Shown in pieces: positions 12,341-23,200 of a stretch of 64,000 nucleotides of DNA. Numbering within the stretch: the first letter of the stretch is position 1; every line of letters begins with the position of its first letter. The notes below the pieces were generated by a model, which saw nothing but the letters and a program-made list of their open reading frames with translations, was not told the DNA's origin and did not search any database. Source of the stretch: Chrysoperla carnea (lineage: Eukaryota > Arthropoda > Insecta > Neuroptera > Chrysopidae); NCBI RefSeq assembly GCF_905475395.1, contig NC_058342.1, forward strand, positions 23,284,640 to 23,348,639. Reading direction: 5' to 3'. Made by a program: the position numbers and the translations under genes.

Positions 12341-14054
12341 TATAAAAACAAAAAATTGCTTACAATAAACAAAAAAAAAAAAACATAATATTAGCTAATT
12401 TCATGTATAGTCTAAGTAAATTGGTTAATAATTCGTAAGTAGTTTCACATTGATTGCATTTAAGTTGATCTCCTTTAGAGCTTTTGAGGAAAAATTTTTT
12501 TTTGAGTTTTTTTTTTTGTAAAAAAAAAATTTCTTGCCGAATTTTTTTTGTGTAAAACCATTCCTAAAAATTGTTACGAAACGAACTGAATATTTAGTTT
12601 AATTTTTCTCTGTTTTATTAATTTTTAAGTTAATTTTGATTGTATACTAAAAAAAAATCATGGTCTTGTAAACATTTTCCGGTGGAGATAGCCATTTAAA
12701 GGGCTCAGAAAACTGACTCATGGTTTCATCAAAGTTGAGAATTCACTACAATCAAAGGTTGTTAAAATGGTGAGATATTTATCGTGAAAATTATCGAGGA
12801 AATAAATTACCTGGGAACACCTAAGTTAAAATCGAAATATTACTTATTGAACTTAAATCATGTAAGTTTTTTTTTAACGTATTTAGACGTAAAAATTATC
12901 TTTGTTGGCCAATCAGGAGTTCCTGCTACTCCGTTCACGTCCTTGGTATATGGGTGCGAGTTTCACGTCCTTGTTATAGGGGTGCGTTAGGTCGACCCTT
13001 CGATAAGTTCCCGATGGAACACTTATCATCAGTCCATGTCCCTGGTTTTTCGCGTTGTATTTTGTCATTTCTCAAATAGTTTTAGTAGTGTGTGATAAAA
13101 TTCGGTTTAACTTTGTACATTAATCTACTCATTTCGTGTCCATGCCGATGCGGCTCATTTTAATTTGTTTGGAATGTTCATTGATCATTTTAGGGCGCAC
13201 TACATACTTGAAGTTGTCCAACAAAGTGAACGGACTGGAATTTAATACATATCGCTAATACTTAGGATGAAAATGGCGAGATATACGCCGTGTTCAGACC
13301 TTGGACACGGAGTCTAGTTGCCATTTTTAGTCACCGCATTGGAGAGGTATACAAATATATCTTGTAGATACTTTTAGCTAAACATGGCGGCATTAATCAG
13401 CCTACCATAGGGTTATAGTGCCTCTGAGAGAGGTAATATGTCGGAAACCTAGACGATTCGAATTTATTTCACTAATATAACAACCATTTGAAATGTCTCC
13501 ATACAAATACCAATTTGAATGTCCCGGAAATGAACTTTATTTCGTCGCCAATAGATGTCAGAAGAGTCATATTTTGCAGTCAATGTGTCAGTTTTTTCCT
13601 GAAAACACTGATAAAACGAAGTTTCTAAAAATGAAACCTAGCTAGATCGATTTTTCGCTCCATAAACCCCCTGCTTACTAATTTTCATGAAAATCGTTTG
13701 GGCCGTTTCCGATAATTTCTACATATAATGAAACAAATAAGTTTGATGAAGGTTTAGGAGACCATAAGCGGCTATTCCCACTCTTATTCCTAGCTCGTCA
13801 AAAAGTTGTTTACTCGATCATGTACCATAAACCAGTGAGAAATTGTTGCCAATTAAAAAAGAATTACTCTACTTATCAATTCGTTTTTTAACGAAAATCT
13901 CATTTAAATTTGAAAAAAAAAATACAAAAAAAAAAGTAACCTAATAAAAAAAAAATATTTTATGTACTTAATAAAAAAAAAATTTGTAAATATTTCATCC
14001 AAGTCTGTAAACATTTGCTTTTTATACCCCACACACATAACACACCCACACAAA
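12341..14054. other. No gene recognised
   Basis: Mixed AT-rich DNA. A LINE-like tail phrase lies near 13660-13720. Nothing else identifiable. Confidence 0.4.
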
Positions 14055-14074
14055 CACACACACACACACACACA
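14055..14074. repeat. (CA)10 microsatellite
   Basis: Perfect run of ten CA units, flanked by imperfect CA-rich sequence on both sides. Confidence 0.95.
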
Positions 14075-14827
14075 TACACACATAATTCCATGAAACACCC
14101 TGTAGAATAAAAAAAATGTGTGCACTAATTTACAAGCAATATTTGTGCTTTGACAAACAAAACACACTAAAAGAAAAAAATCAAAACCAGGTAAATAGAT
14201 TTTTTAGTATGGTTGGATGATTTTTTTTGAAATGTGTTTCTTTTTTGTTAGCTAAAAAAGAGGGAATTGGAAATTATTATGGAAATCTGAGAAATGTAAG
14301 AAATTATTGAACAACAACATGTATACTCAGGTTTGATCGTGGTATTAAACTTGGATTTCCCTCATTTTTAGCAATCGAAAAAGATTTCGAACAAAATTAA
14401 CAACTGATACTATTTCTTTTGTTTCAAAAAACAAAATAAAAAATGATGTGCAATTGTTTTTGTATTTAAATAAAATCAAAAAAAATATATTTACAAAATA
14501 AAAAATAATAGGAGATCGATAATCAATATTTCTAGAATTTATTATTATTAATTTTATTGAATTTAAGTAATAAAAAATGATAAATAAGAAAACAAACAAA
14601 CAAACATAACAATGTTGACAAAAAAAACAAAACAAAACTGTGTGAGATGACACTTATGACAGTGACAGACAGCAGGGGGCTCTATAGTCGAATTTTATTT
14701 ATATGTAAATCATTAGTCTTAAATTATTTTGAGTGATATCTTTAAAATACATATATGTATCTGTTCATTAAAAAAAAATAATTTAATGTTTGTGTTTCAT
14801 TTTTACTGTACTTACCTGTACTTACCT

Positions 14828-15904
14828 CAGTGGCGGATTTACCAGCAGGCTGAGTAGGCTGGAGCCTAGGGCGGCAAATTTTAAGGGGCGGCAAATTTAG
14901 TTCATAAATTTTTTATTTCGATTGACAAAATTTAGAAAAAATTATAATACATACACAAAATACGAATTTCAAAAATTATAGAGGAATTAAAATATTCAAC
15001 AAAAACCGAAATATAGTCCTATATACAGTGCTAAATAATAAATATCTCAAAATCTCTGCATAAACAATTGCTAAACGCTTTTGATTATAATGTAATGATC
15101 ATGAATTTTTAGAATATCGCAATAGCGATTCCATATTATAGTCGAAATTTAGTTATTTTTACATATTTTCTTCACTGATAATTACTATAATTTTTTCTCC
15201 GTGTACCTAATAATTATGAGATCTCCTTACACAATTCAATCTTGATACAATATCGATGGTCTAATCATGATTGCTGCAGCAAGTTTGCAAATTGTCAAAT
15301 TCTATTCCAGAAAGTTATTTCTTTATGCGTAAAAAATACTGACTAATTTTTATTAAATAAAAAACTAGTTCGTAAGATTTCGTACGACGATATAATAAAT
15401 GATTTTGCGAATTCAAAGTGTCGCAAAATAGTATTGTAATGCTTTTATAATTTGACTTGAATTATAATACTAACAAATAATTAAGAAAGGATATATTTAT
15501 TGTGTTGTTTTGTAACTGTAAGTGTAATAATAAATATTTATCAACGTTCGCCAAATCTATATTTTTTGTGTAAGCTTTATTCCTATTACATAAGTATTGT
15601 ATAGTTTTAACACATACCTTAACTTACTTTAAAATTGGTACATGTTTGAGATATTTTTTGCATAAAATATTGTTTTTTGATAATTCTTTGCTGTAAAAAT
15701 AATCAAGGATCTAACACGGTACCATAGTTCTCGATGATACTAACCATACGGGAAAAGTTGATGTAATGAGGATAATGGAGCACAAATCATAAAGTTGCAA
15801 TTTTATTGATAGATAATTGATGTGATTGTGAACTAAGATATCAAAATTTAGAGGCGGCAAAAATTGAATAGCCTACGGGCGGCAAATCTCTAAATCCGCC
15901 ACTG
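14828..15904. mobile_element. hAT-type non-autonomous transposon, 1077 bases
   Basis: Perfect 14-base terminal inverted repeats CAGTGGCGGATTTA / TAAATCCGCCACTG, flanked by a perfect 8-base target duplication ACTTACCT (14820-14827 and 15905-15912). Eight-base duplications and CAGTG ends are diagnostic of the hAT superfamily. GGCGGCAAATT-type words recur just inside both ends, as expected of transposase-binding sites. No open frame of transposase size exists inside, so mobility would depend on an enzyme from elsewhere. Intact duplications suggest a comparatively young insertion. Confidence 0.92.
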
Positions 15905-15975
15905 ACTTACCTGTTCTTATACCTTCTTCCAATCAACTATTTATCTTGCGTTGTGATGAAAATAACACATTTCAG

Positions 15976-16706
15976 ATCCAAGGGCATCGTCAGCTGATGG
16001 CAAAGAGGGGTACAAGTTGCTTTATGAGAATGGGAAAAGTATAAATTGTATTTTTATTTTAAAGTTAGACCTATTTTACCATTAATTTACCTGAAAACGG
16101 GCGTGGATCTAGAGTTAAATTTTGGGGGGTCACAGACACTGGAATCCGGATTTATACTGGTGAGAATCAAGAACTTTTTCTTGTGTTTTCGTGTGGGGGC
16201 CTTACCTAAAAATTTCTTTTTCTACTATTCCTTTTTCCTCCCTTTCATCGTATGAGCGCACTTTTCCTAAAAACTTGTTGTCAAAAATGATTTTATTTAG
16301 TTTTTGTACCCTAAATATGAAATATATCAGAGTATATTCAGTTTTATTCCAAGTTTGTAACGTTTAGAAATATTGATGCTAGAAACAAAATTTTGATATA
16401 GGTGTTCATAAAATTAACGTAATTAGTCCATTCCCGTTTGCCTGTCCGTTAATACGATAATTCAAAAACTCCGGACCAAAAAAGTTTAAATGTAAAATTG
16501 TTTCATATAAAAAAGTAAACAACTTTTGTTTGAAACATTTTTTTGTAAATAACTTTGTTTTCACGTGAGAGTCTAAATTAGGGCAAAAATTGAGTTCCCT
16601 TTTTCTCAAAAACTATAAAAGATGGTTAGTTAAAAATTGGATGTAGCTTGATTGATTCAGCTGGCCCTACCTGCCTCCCCATTCCCTTGGCGACGCCCAT
16701 GTTTAG
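15976..16706 (+). repeat. Interspersed repeat family B (longest copy here)
   Basis: From CAGCTGATGGCAAAGAG through GGCGTGGATCTAGAGTTAAA, GTGGGGGCCTTACCTAAAAA and TCTCAAAAACTATAAAAGAT to TTGGCGACGCCCATGTTTA. Related copies are at 35853-36394, 46195-46560 and (inverted) 39545-40025. The middle part overlaps family A sequence, so families A and B may be parts of one larger element. Confidence 0.7.
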
Positions 16707-16879
16707 ATCCTTTTTATTCGACAATCCTTTTTTTATGTTTACTTGATACACTAGATTGTCATATAAAATATCAGTAGATATAGCGCAAGTAAAAATTGTT
16801 TTAGAATAAAGTCAGTAGCGGTATCCATGAAAATAAATTTTTATTTATAAATGATTAATTTTTTTTAAATAATAATGGC

Positions 16880-16980
16880 AAAAATCCGTAGATTGTTACT
16901 CTAAAATCGGAGACCGAAGGCACACCTCGAAAACGGGATAATTCGGTCCAAAACCGCCAAGTTAGCAGCTTTGACTGTAC
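16880..16980 (-). repeat. Possible pogo-like terminal sequence
   Basis: On the minus strand it starts GTACAGTCAAAGCTGC and continues with AACTTGGCGG, GACCGAATTATCCCG and TTCGAGGTGTGCC. CAGT with flanking TA and Tigger-like wording suggest a solitary end just beyond the ligase gene. Confidence 0.35.
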
Positions 16981-17021
16981 AAATTTTTGAAATAAAAGAA
17001 AAGGCGATATTTGATTTGATC

Positions 17022-17027
17022 TTTATT
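17022..17027 (-). promoter_or_regulatory. Poly(A) signal of the ACSBG gene
   Basis: AATAAA on the minus strand, 65 bases downstream of the TAA stop, in otherwise featureless AT-rich DNA. Spacing fits a short 3' UTR. Confidence 0.7.
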
Positions 17028-17092
17028 GAAAGTTAAAACCATAATTAAGTATAAAATTTGTATAATAATTTTTTTTTGGATATGCTTTTTTT

Positions 17093-17290
17093 TTATTCTT
17101 TATAGAAATTTTCTATTAGATCCGCGTATTTTTTAACAACAACGGAACGTTTGATCTTTAAAGTTGGTCCTAATTCTCCAGTAGCAATTGAAAAGTCTGT
17201 AGGTAAGATGGCGAATTTTTGAATACGTTGTGCATTGGAAATTGCTTTTTTGTTGACCTCGTCGATACCCGCTTGAATGGCAGCTAACAT
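17093..17290 (-). CDS. bgm: ACSBG coding exon 12 (residues 579-643) and stop
   Basis: Starts [18 protein letters not shown] after ttgcag, and carries [20 protein letters not shown] and the terminal lysine element [12 protein letters not shown] before a TAA stop. The methionine is internal, not a start; the frame continues from exon 11. Confidence 0.95.
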   Translation of the reverse strand: MLAAIQAGIDEVNKKAISNAQRIQKFAILPTDFSIATGELGPTLKIKRSVVVKKYADLIENFYKE

Positions 17291-20200
17291 CTGCAACAAC
17301 ACCAAATTAATAATAACGGGTCTACTAGTACTTAGATCTAAAGTCCATCTGTTCCCTCACTGAAAATAATTCGTCATCTGGAGGTGAAGCGTATCTCTCG
17401 GAACGTGTTTTTTAAGCAAATTTAGCTACAGGATTCTTTCGAGGCTAGAGGTAGTGCAGAAAGCCCACAGCATCTATGCCAAGATTATTCCCAGAATTAA
17501 CGGCCCAAAGCATAGATCCCAAAATTCTATATCTGACTCCTTGAAGGCATGGTGGTTTGATCGCGTTTGATATGCATGGTGGTTTGATCGCGGTCCAGGT
17601 CAGTAGAGCGTTTGGAACGGCCACTACTATGCTATACTATTCTTCTTCAGTGAGTCGGCAGTCCCGTTCCCATTTTTATCAGAATGGCCTGGTACCCAGA
17701 TTACCCGGACTGGGATAGTATAAGCCAGGTGGTTCAGTTCCTCGAAGTATTCACAAACCTTGATTGAAATCTTGGACTCTCAATGGCCAGATGCGACCTG
17801 ACTGACTTAGAAAACGATGAAATGTGTTCCCCTGTAACCTGCCGTGTTACATATTCAGACACATTGCAAAATGGCGAAAGTTTCTGCTTGAAAAAACCAT
17901 GAGTAAGACGTATATTTTGGTTTATTTTAGGTCAATAAATCCCCACTTTAGATAGATCTCCGTCCCTTGACCCACTTGTAAAAAGTTGCGGCCAGGGAAC
18001 AACGTCGAATTTGTTTTTTACGCAAGTTACTTTTTTGATAAAGTAATTTTTTTTAACTTACCTTTGGATTTTGTTCTTTTAACACTTCGGTTACAGTTGT
18101 TGCTTCACATCCTAAGTCTTTTAACCATCTAATAGTTTCTGGAGCAAGAGTATCCAAAGGTGTTCCATCTGGATCGACTTCAGACTAAATGAACAAATTC
18201 AAAAAACACTTTTAGCATAATTTCTGCTTCAATATCAAAGGAGCAAGGAAAAGCAAAGATTCTATTTCGGGGATAAGATAACTAGGAAGGTGTTGAAAAG
18301 GGAAGTTAGTGAGTGCGTTTAACTTACTTTGAGTGATAACAATATTGATAAGAATTTTCTCTTATCACCAATCAAAACAGCATTGCTTATGAAAGGTAAT
18401 TCAGCTTTGAGATTATGTTCGATGAGTACAGGTGGGATATTTTCACCGCCAGCAGTAATTAACAATTCCTAGAAAATAAATTTCATTCATTTAATCTACA
18501 AATAGGATCGGCTTCTATTAAAACATTTCGGGAAAATTACTAGATCTACGAAAGCTATTCGCACGTATGTGATTGTATGTCAACCAACTGGCTAAAACGC
18601 GACAATTCATCGCGTAATTTTAGAAGCAACGAAGATTATGACTTAGCGTGGATTCAGTTCTTTAAACTTACCTTAATTCTCCCCGTAATATGTACAAAAC
18701 CATCATCATCGATCCGTCCAATATCACCAGAATGTAACCAACCTTCTTCATCCACAGCTTCTTTGGTCTTTTCCAAATCGTTTAGATAACCCATAAGAAT
18801 ATGACGTCCCATCATACAAATCTGAAAAAATTTGTTTACTTTTATTTCAAGTATTCATTTTTTTGGCGATGATTATTAACTTACTTCACCATTTCCTTCC
18901 TCATCTGGATTATCAATTTTGGTTCGAGTACCAGGAATTGTTCTTCCAATTCCATCGATACGGAAGGCAGCGTTTGTGTTTGTTGTATGCGCTCCAGATG
19001 CTTCACTCATTCCAAAACACTAAAAAATTGTACAAAAATCTAGTTAAACAAGTCTAGGGGTATTAAAAACCTTGAATTGTGATTGCTCCCCATTTTAGAT
19101 ATCGTGGGGTGGACTCTGTGCTCACGTGGGTGAAATATTTCAAGTTCCTTGTTGTAAAAGTGTCAAAATTATGTTTTTTGAAGCCTTGAAGTTTAAGTTT
19201 ACTTGGATTATTAATAAAAGTCGGTCGAGTTTAATTTTATTCGATATTAAACATCCTTTACCCCTTTCCCCTTTCTCAAGGTCTTTCGAGAAATTCCCCA
19301 TCTTCGAAATAAGTCTATTTAGGGCAAATAAATAAGTTTATCCAGTTTTGCTTGCTCCTAAATTTCCCTATGGCCCTTTTGATGGTGAAATTTTTGATAT
19401 TAATCCATTTTCATGGACATTGCTCTTAAATTTTCGTAAGCTGTTTCCGGATGAAAATAAAATTTGAAAAACTTACTTCTAAAATACATATATCCAATGA
19501 TAAGAAATATTTTTTAACATCAACTGACAATGGGGCAGCTGACGATAAGAAATTTTCACATCGACCAAAACCTAAAGCCTGTTTCACACGTTTAAACACA
19601 ATCGCACTTGCCAAACTGTATCCCCACGTATGTGATGGACATCTAAAATAGAAATTCTCAAATTAATAGACGACCGTCTCTTTAAGTACCAGAGTGAACT
19701 TACCCATTAATTCGATCTTGATTATGTGCCATGCCTTGAGCTTTTGCCCACGACGATAACATCTTTTTCAGGTAACCATTTTGTGCAGCAACTTCTTGCA
19801 TTTTATCATAAATTTTTTCCCATACACGTGGTACAGCCAAAAATTGGGTTGGTTGTACTTCAATTAAGGTCTTCACCAAAGATCCTTTTAAGGCATTTTT
19901 GTCAGCAAAATAACATTGAGCTTTCATCTGTATTGATGCATAAATATCCACAGCCTAAACAAATTTTTCATACATTAATTTGTCTTGAATACTTCTAAGT
20001 ATGTTATCTTTTGAAGCGACAAGCCTATTCCTTAGTTTTAGGCAAGTTGGGTACAAACTCGTCAAGAAGTTTATAACAATATGAGGTATACCGCAAATGG
20101 GTCTTTAGTAACTTGATCTCTGTGACCTCTTTGAGAATAGCTCGTCACTTGGGCGCGAAGCGTCTTCAGATTGAAATTTTGTTTTAGGTAATTGAAGCTA

Positions 20201-23200
20201 AGTTTCTGAAGAGACAAAAAACAGGCAGCCCACTCTGTCGAAATTGCTCCCAAAATCGGTTGATTCAAAATTTAGAACATAAACGTTTTATATCTGACTT
20301 CTTGAAGGCTTATACAAGTGTAAAAAACATGCGTGGAGGTTTCATCGTCCTCCAGGTGAGTATGTTATTCTAATCTCAGCGATTCATTTCCTCGAAGTAT
20401 TCACAAACCTCGATTGAAATCTTGGAGAGTCAATGGAGAGTTAAGTGCGGCTTAAGATTTTTAACTCGAAAACTGGAGGGGTTGGAAAAAAATGTCTAAG
20501 AACATTTTTTGTTAGTTTTGATCCCAATTACATGATAAAATAAATTTTCCCCGAAGCGATTTGGTCAATAACACTTATTTATTTAAAAAAAAATTAGTTT
20601 AAACAATATCCTACCGGGTTATCCACCGGCAACTTGCACCTTTAGGTTCAGGAGCATGTTTTCAATGAGACCCAGGACAACTCGTAATTGTAGTTACTTA
20701 GTTACATATACGAAGGATTAAAAAAAAACTTTTGGTGCGGTTTGTGTATATCGTGATTGATAAATGATTGCGTTTCAAGGTCAATATCAAATAATAATGA
20801 AGGTTGCTTGAATACATAAGTACATACTATGGAAAAAATAATTGTATATAAATCGCATGACATATAAATTTATTTGAAAAAAATGTCAAAGTTTAATTAT
20901 TATTTGTATAAAATTGTAATAATAGACCTAATAGAGGTTGAACGCGATTTATTTTGTTACAAAGTAATGATTGTAAATTATGATGCATTTGAATTAAATT
21001 ATAAGTGAACATATTGTTTTATTGTTACCTACCTGTGCGGCCACATGACTTAATGGTAAATAGCTGACAATTACATCGTGTCCGTCGCATTTCATGCCGA
21101 GATATTTCATTGCGGCTGTTGCATTGTAGATAATGTTATCGTGGCTAAGCATAACCGCTTTGGGATTACCAACGGTACCACTCTGTAAAAAGAAAACATG
21201 TAAACATTTATGGAAAATTTTTATCAAAAGAAATAAAAGGTGTTTTTAAAGGTTCAAAGATTTGAATCTTTGAATTTCATGCCAAGATATTTCATGGCGG
21301 CTGTTGCATTGTAGATATGAGAAGGTGGTCTATAATCATCCCTCTAACTATTCGAGATATGTATAACGTCGAAATATTTTTGATTTCTTTATTCAAGATT
21401 TGTTCAAATTTTTAAAACTATTCAATATTTCTCAAAAGGGATCGTTTTATTGACCTTGTAAGAAAAGGTATAAATGATCCTATTGCATTTTTACCCAACA
21501 GTTCACATAAAATATCAAGTGTCCTTTTACATTGTATCAACGATTAGTATAAAAACAAAAATCACTGGTAAAATCATCTAAATCAACACATTCAATGATG
21601 GGGGATTATTTTACCTATTATAATTTTACGCACAAAATAGGGATCATTTTAACGTATGTAAAGGGGATCATTTAAGCCGTAACGACATATTTGAATATCG
21701 TCATAAATACTGACCTTAAAAGTTATTATATGCTATTAAAATGTGTTATAATGTTATTTAAAGTCAACAGAGTAAAACAAATTTTAAGACTAACACAAAA
21801 AAAGAAATTTTGCGTTGAAATTTGTCTTACCAATTTGTCTTGTCATAAGCAGTAGAATTAATATTTTTGCTACACAAAATAGCTTAAACATCGCCATAAG
21901 TTTTTGTTCAATGATTAATCTATCGATAAATATACTAGATGGCTCTAATCGTTCACTTAAAACAAAGAGGGATCATTTTACCCTGAGGGATCAATATATA
22001 CCACTTTCCTCAAATGTTATCGTGGGTAAACATACTCGTTTTGGAAAAAAAAAGACCGAAAAAAATTTCCTGTAATAGTGTCCCATTTTTGAACGCAATG
22101 GCTAAAAACTTCAGAACCAAACCAACTTCTCTTTAGTCGACAAACTTAACCCAACCAACTCGTAATAACAACAATACTCCGGATATATAAAATTTTCACT
22201 CTATTTTTTCCGGGTCTATTTTTCCCGATTACCAATCAAAACATTGTAAACATAATTGTATCAAGAAAATAATCGTAAATCCCGTTATTGGAAGTAAACT
22301 TAAATGAACTTATCTAATCTATCAAAAAAATTGTATATCTTATATCATTTCAAGACAAACAGGAATCAATAATGTCTCATTTATCAAAATTCATGAAGTC
22401 ATTTCGATTATCGGACGTGTCAGAGAAACGAACTGTACACGCCACTGTAAACCTTTGCCCTGTAGGTAAAGAGATTGCATTGTAAATGTTTTGATCATGT
22501 TTAATATTAATGAGCAAAATTAGGCCATGAATAGTTAAGGTAGTTGTTATACGAATCACTTAATCAAACCAGAAATCATTTTTGAATTATCTTTTTACAA
22601 CTAATGATGCAAAAAAAATTTATAATAAGTTAAAATATCACGATATAATATTTTATTGATCAAATTTAAGGTGTTTCGATACCAAAACGAAAGTATTACC
22701 AAAAAACTGAAATTTTGCGGTTCAATTAATAAAAATTTATAAATTTCAAATCGATTTTCTATACGGTTTACGAGAAATTAATTATTAAAAACAGCCCTTT
22801 TTACATGGTGCTATACGAAGAAGTCGTAATACATGTTGGTTTTTTAGTCTATAAGTGCTTTTAAAAATGTTTTATCATTTACATAAAAAACTTTTATCAA
22901 TATTCCTCAAGTTTTAAGCTTTAAAATCATACTAAAATTAAGAACTGTACATAAAAATGACAAAATTTTTTTGGTAAAAACACTGACTTTGATTGTTAAT
23001 TTCTCCCAAACCATACAGAGAATCGTTATGAATTTTTCACAAGAGGCATATAAAAGAATTATTAAAAGTCATAAAAACATTTTTTTAAATTGAGTTGACT
23101 AAAATTAAGTCAAAATCAATTATCAGTTGTTTAAATTCATAAACATAATGAAATAAGACTTATATTATATATTATTAATATTTTTATTAAAATATGTTGG

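Noticed and set aside
13904..14167. 87-codon cysteine/valine-rich frame (CVCVCVC)
   Set aside because: Produced by the (CA)n microsatellite at 14055-14074.
21274..21317. Mutually exclusive alternative exon 5
   Set aside because: Only 44 bases, no flanking splice sites, and it lacks the AMP-binding loop that exon 5 supplies.
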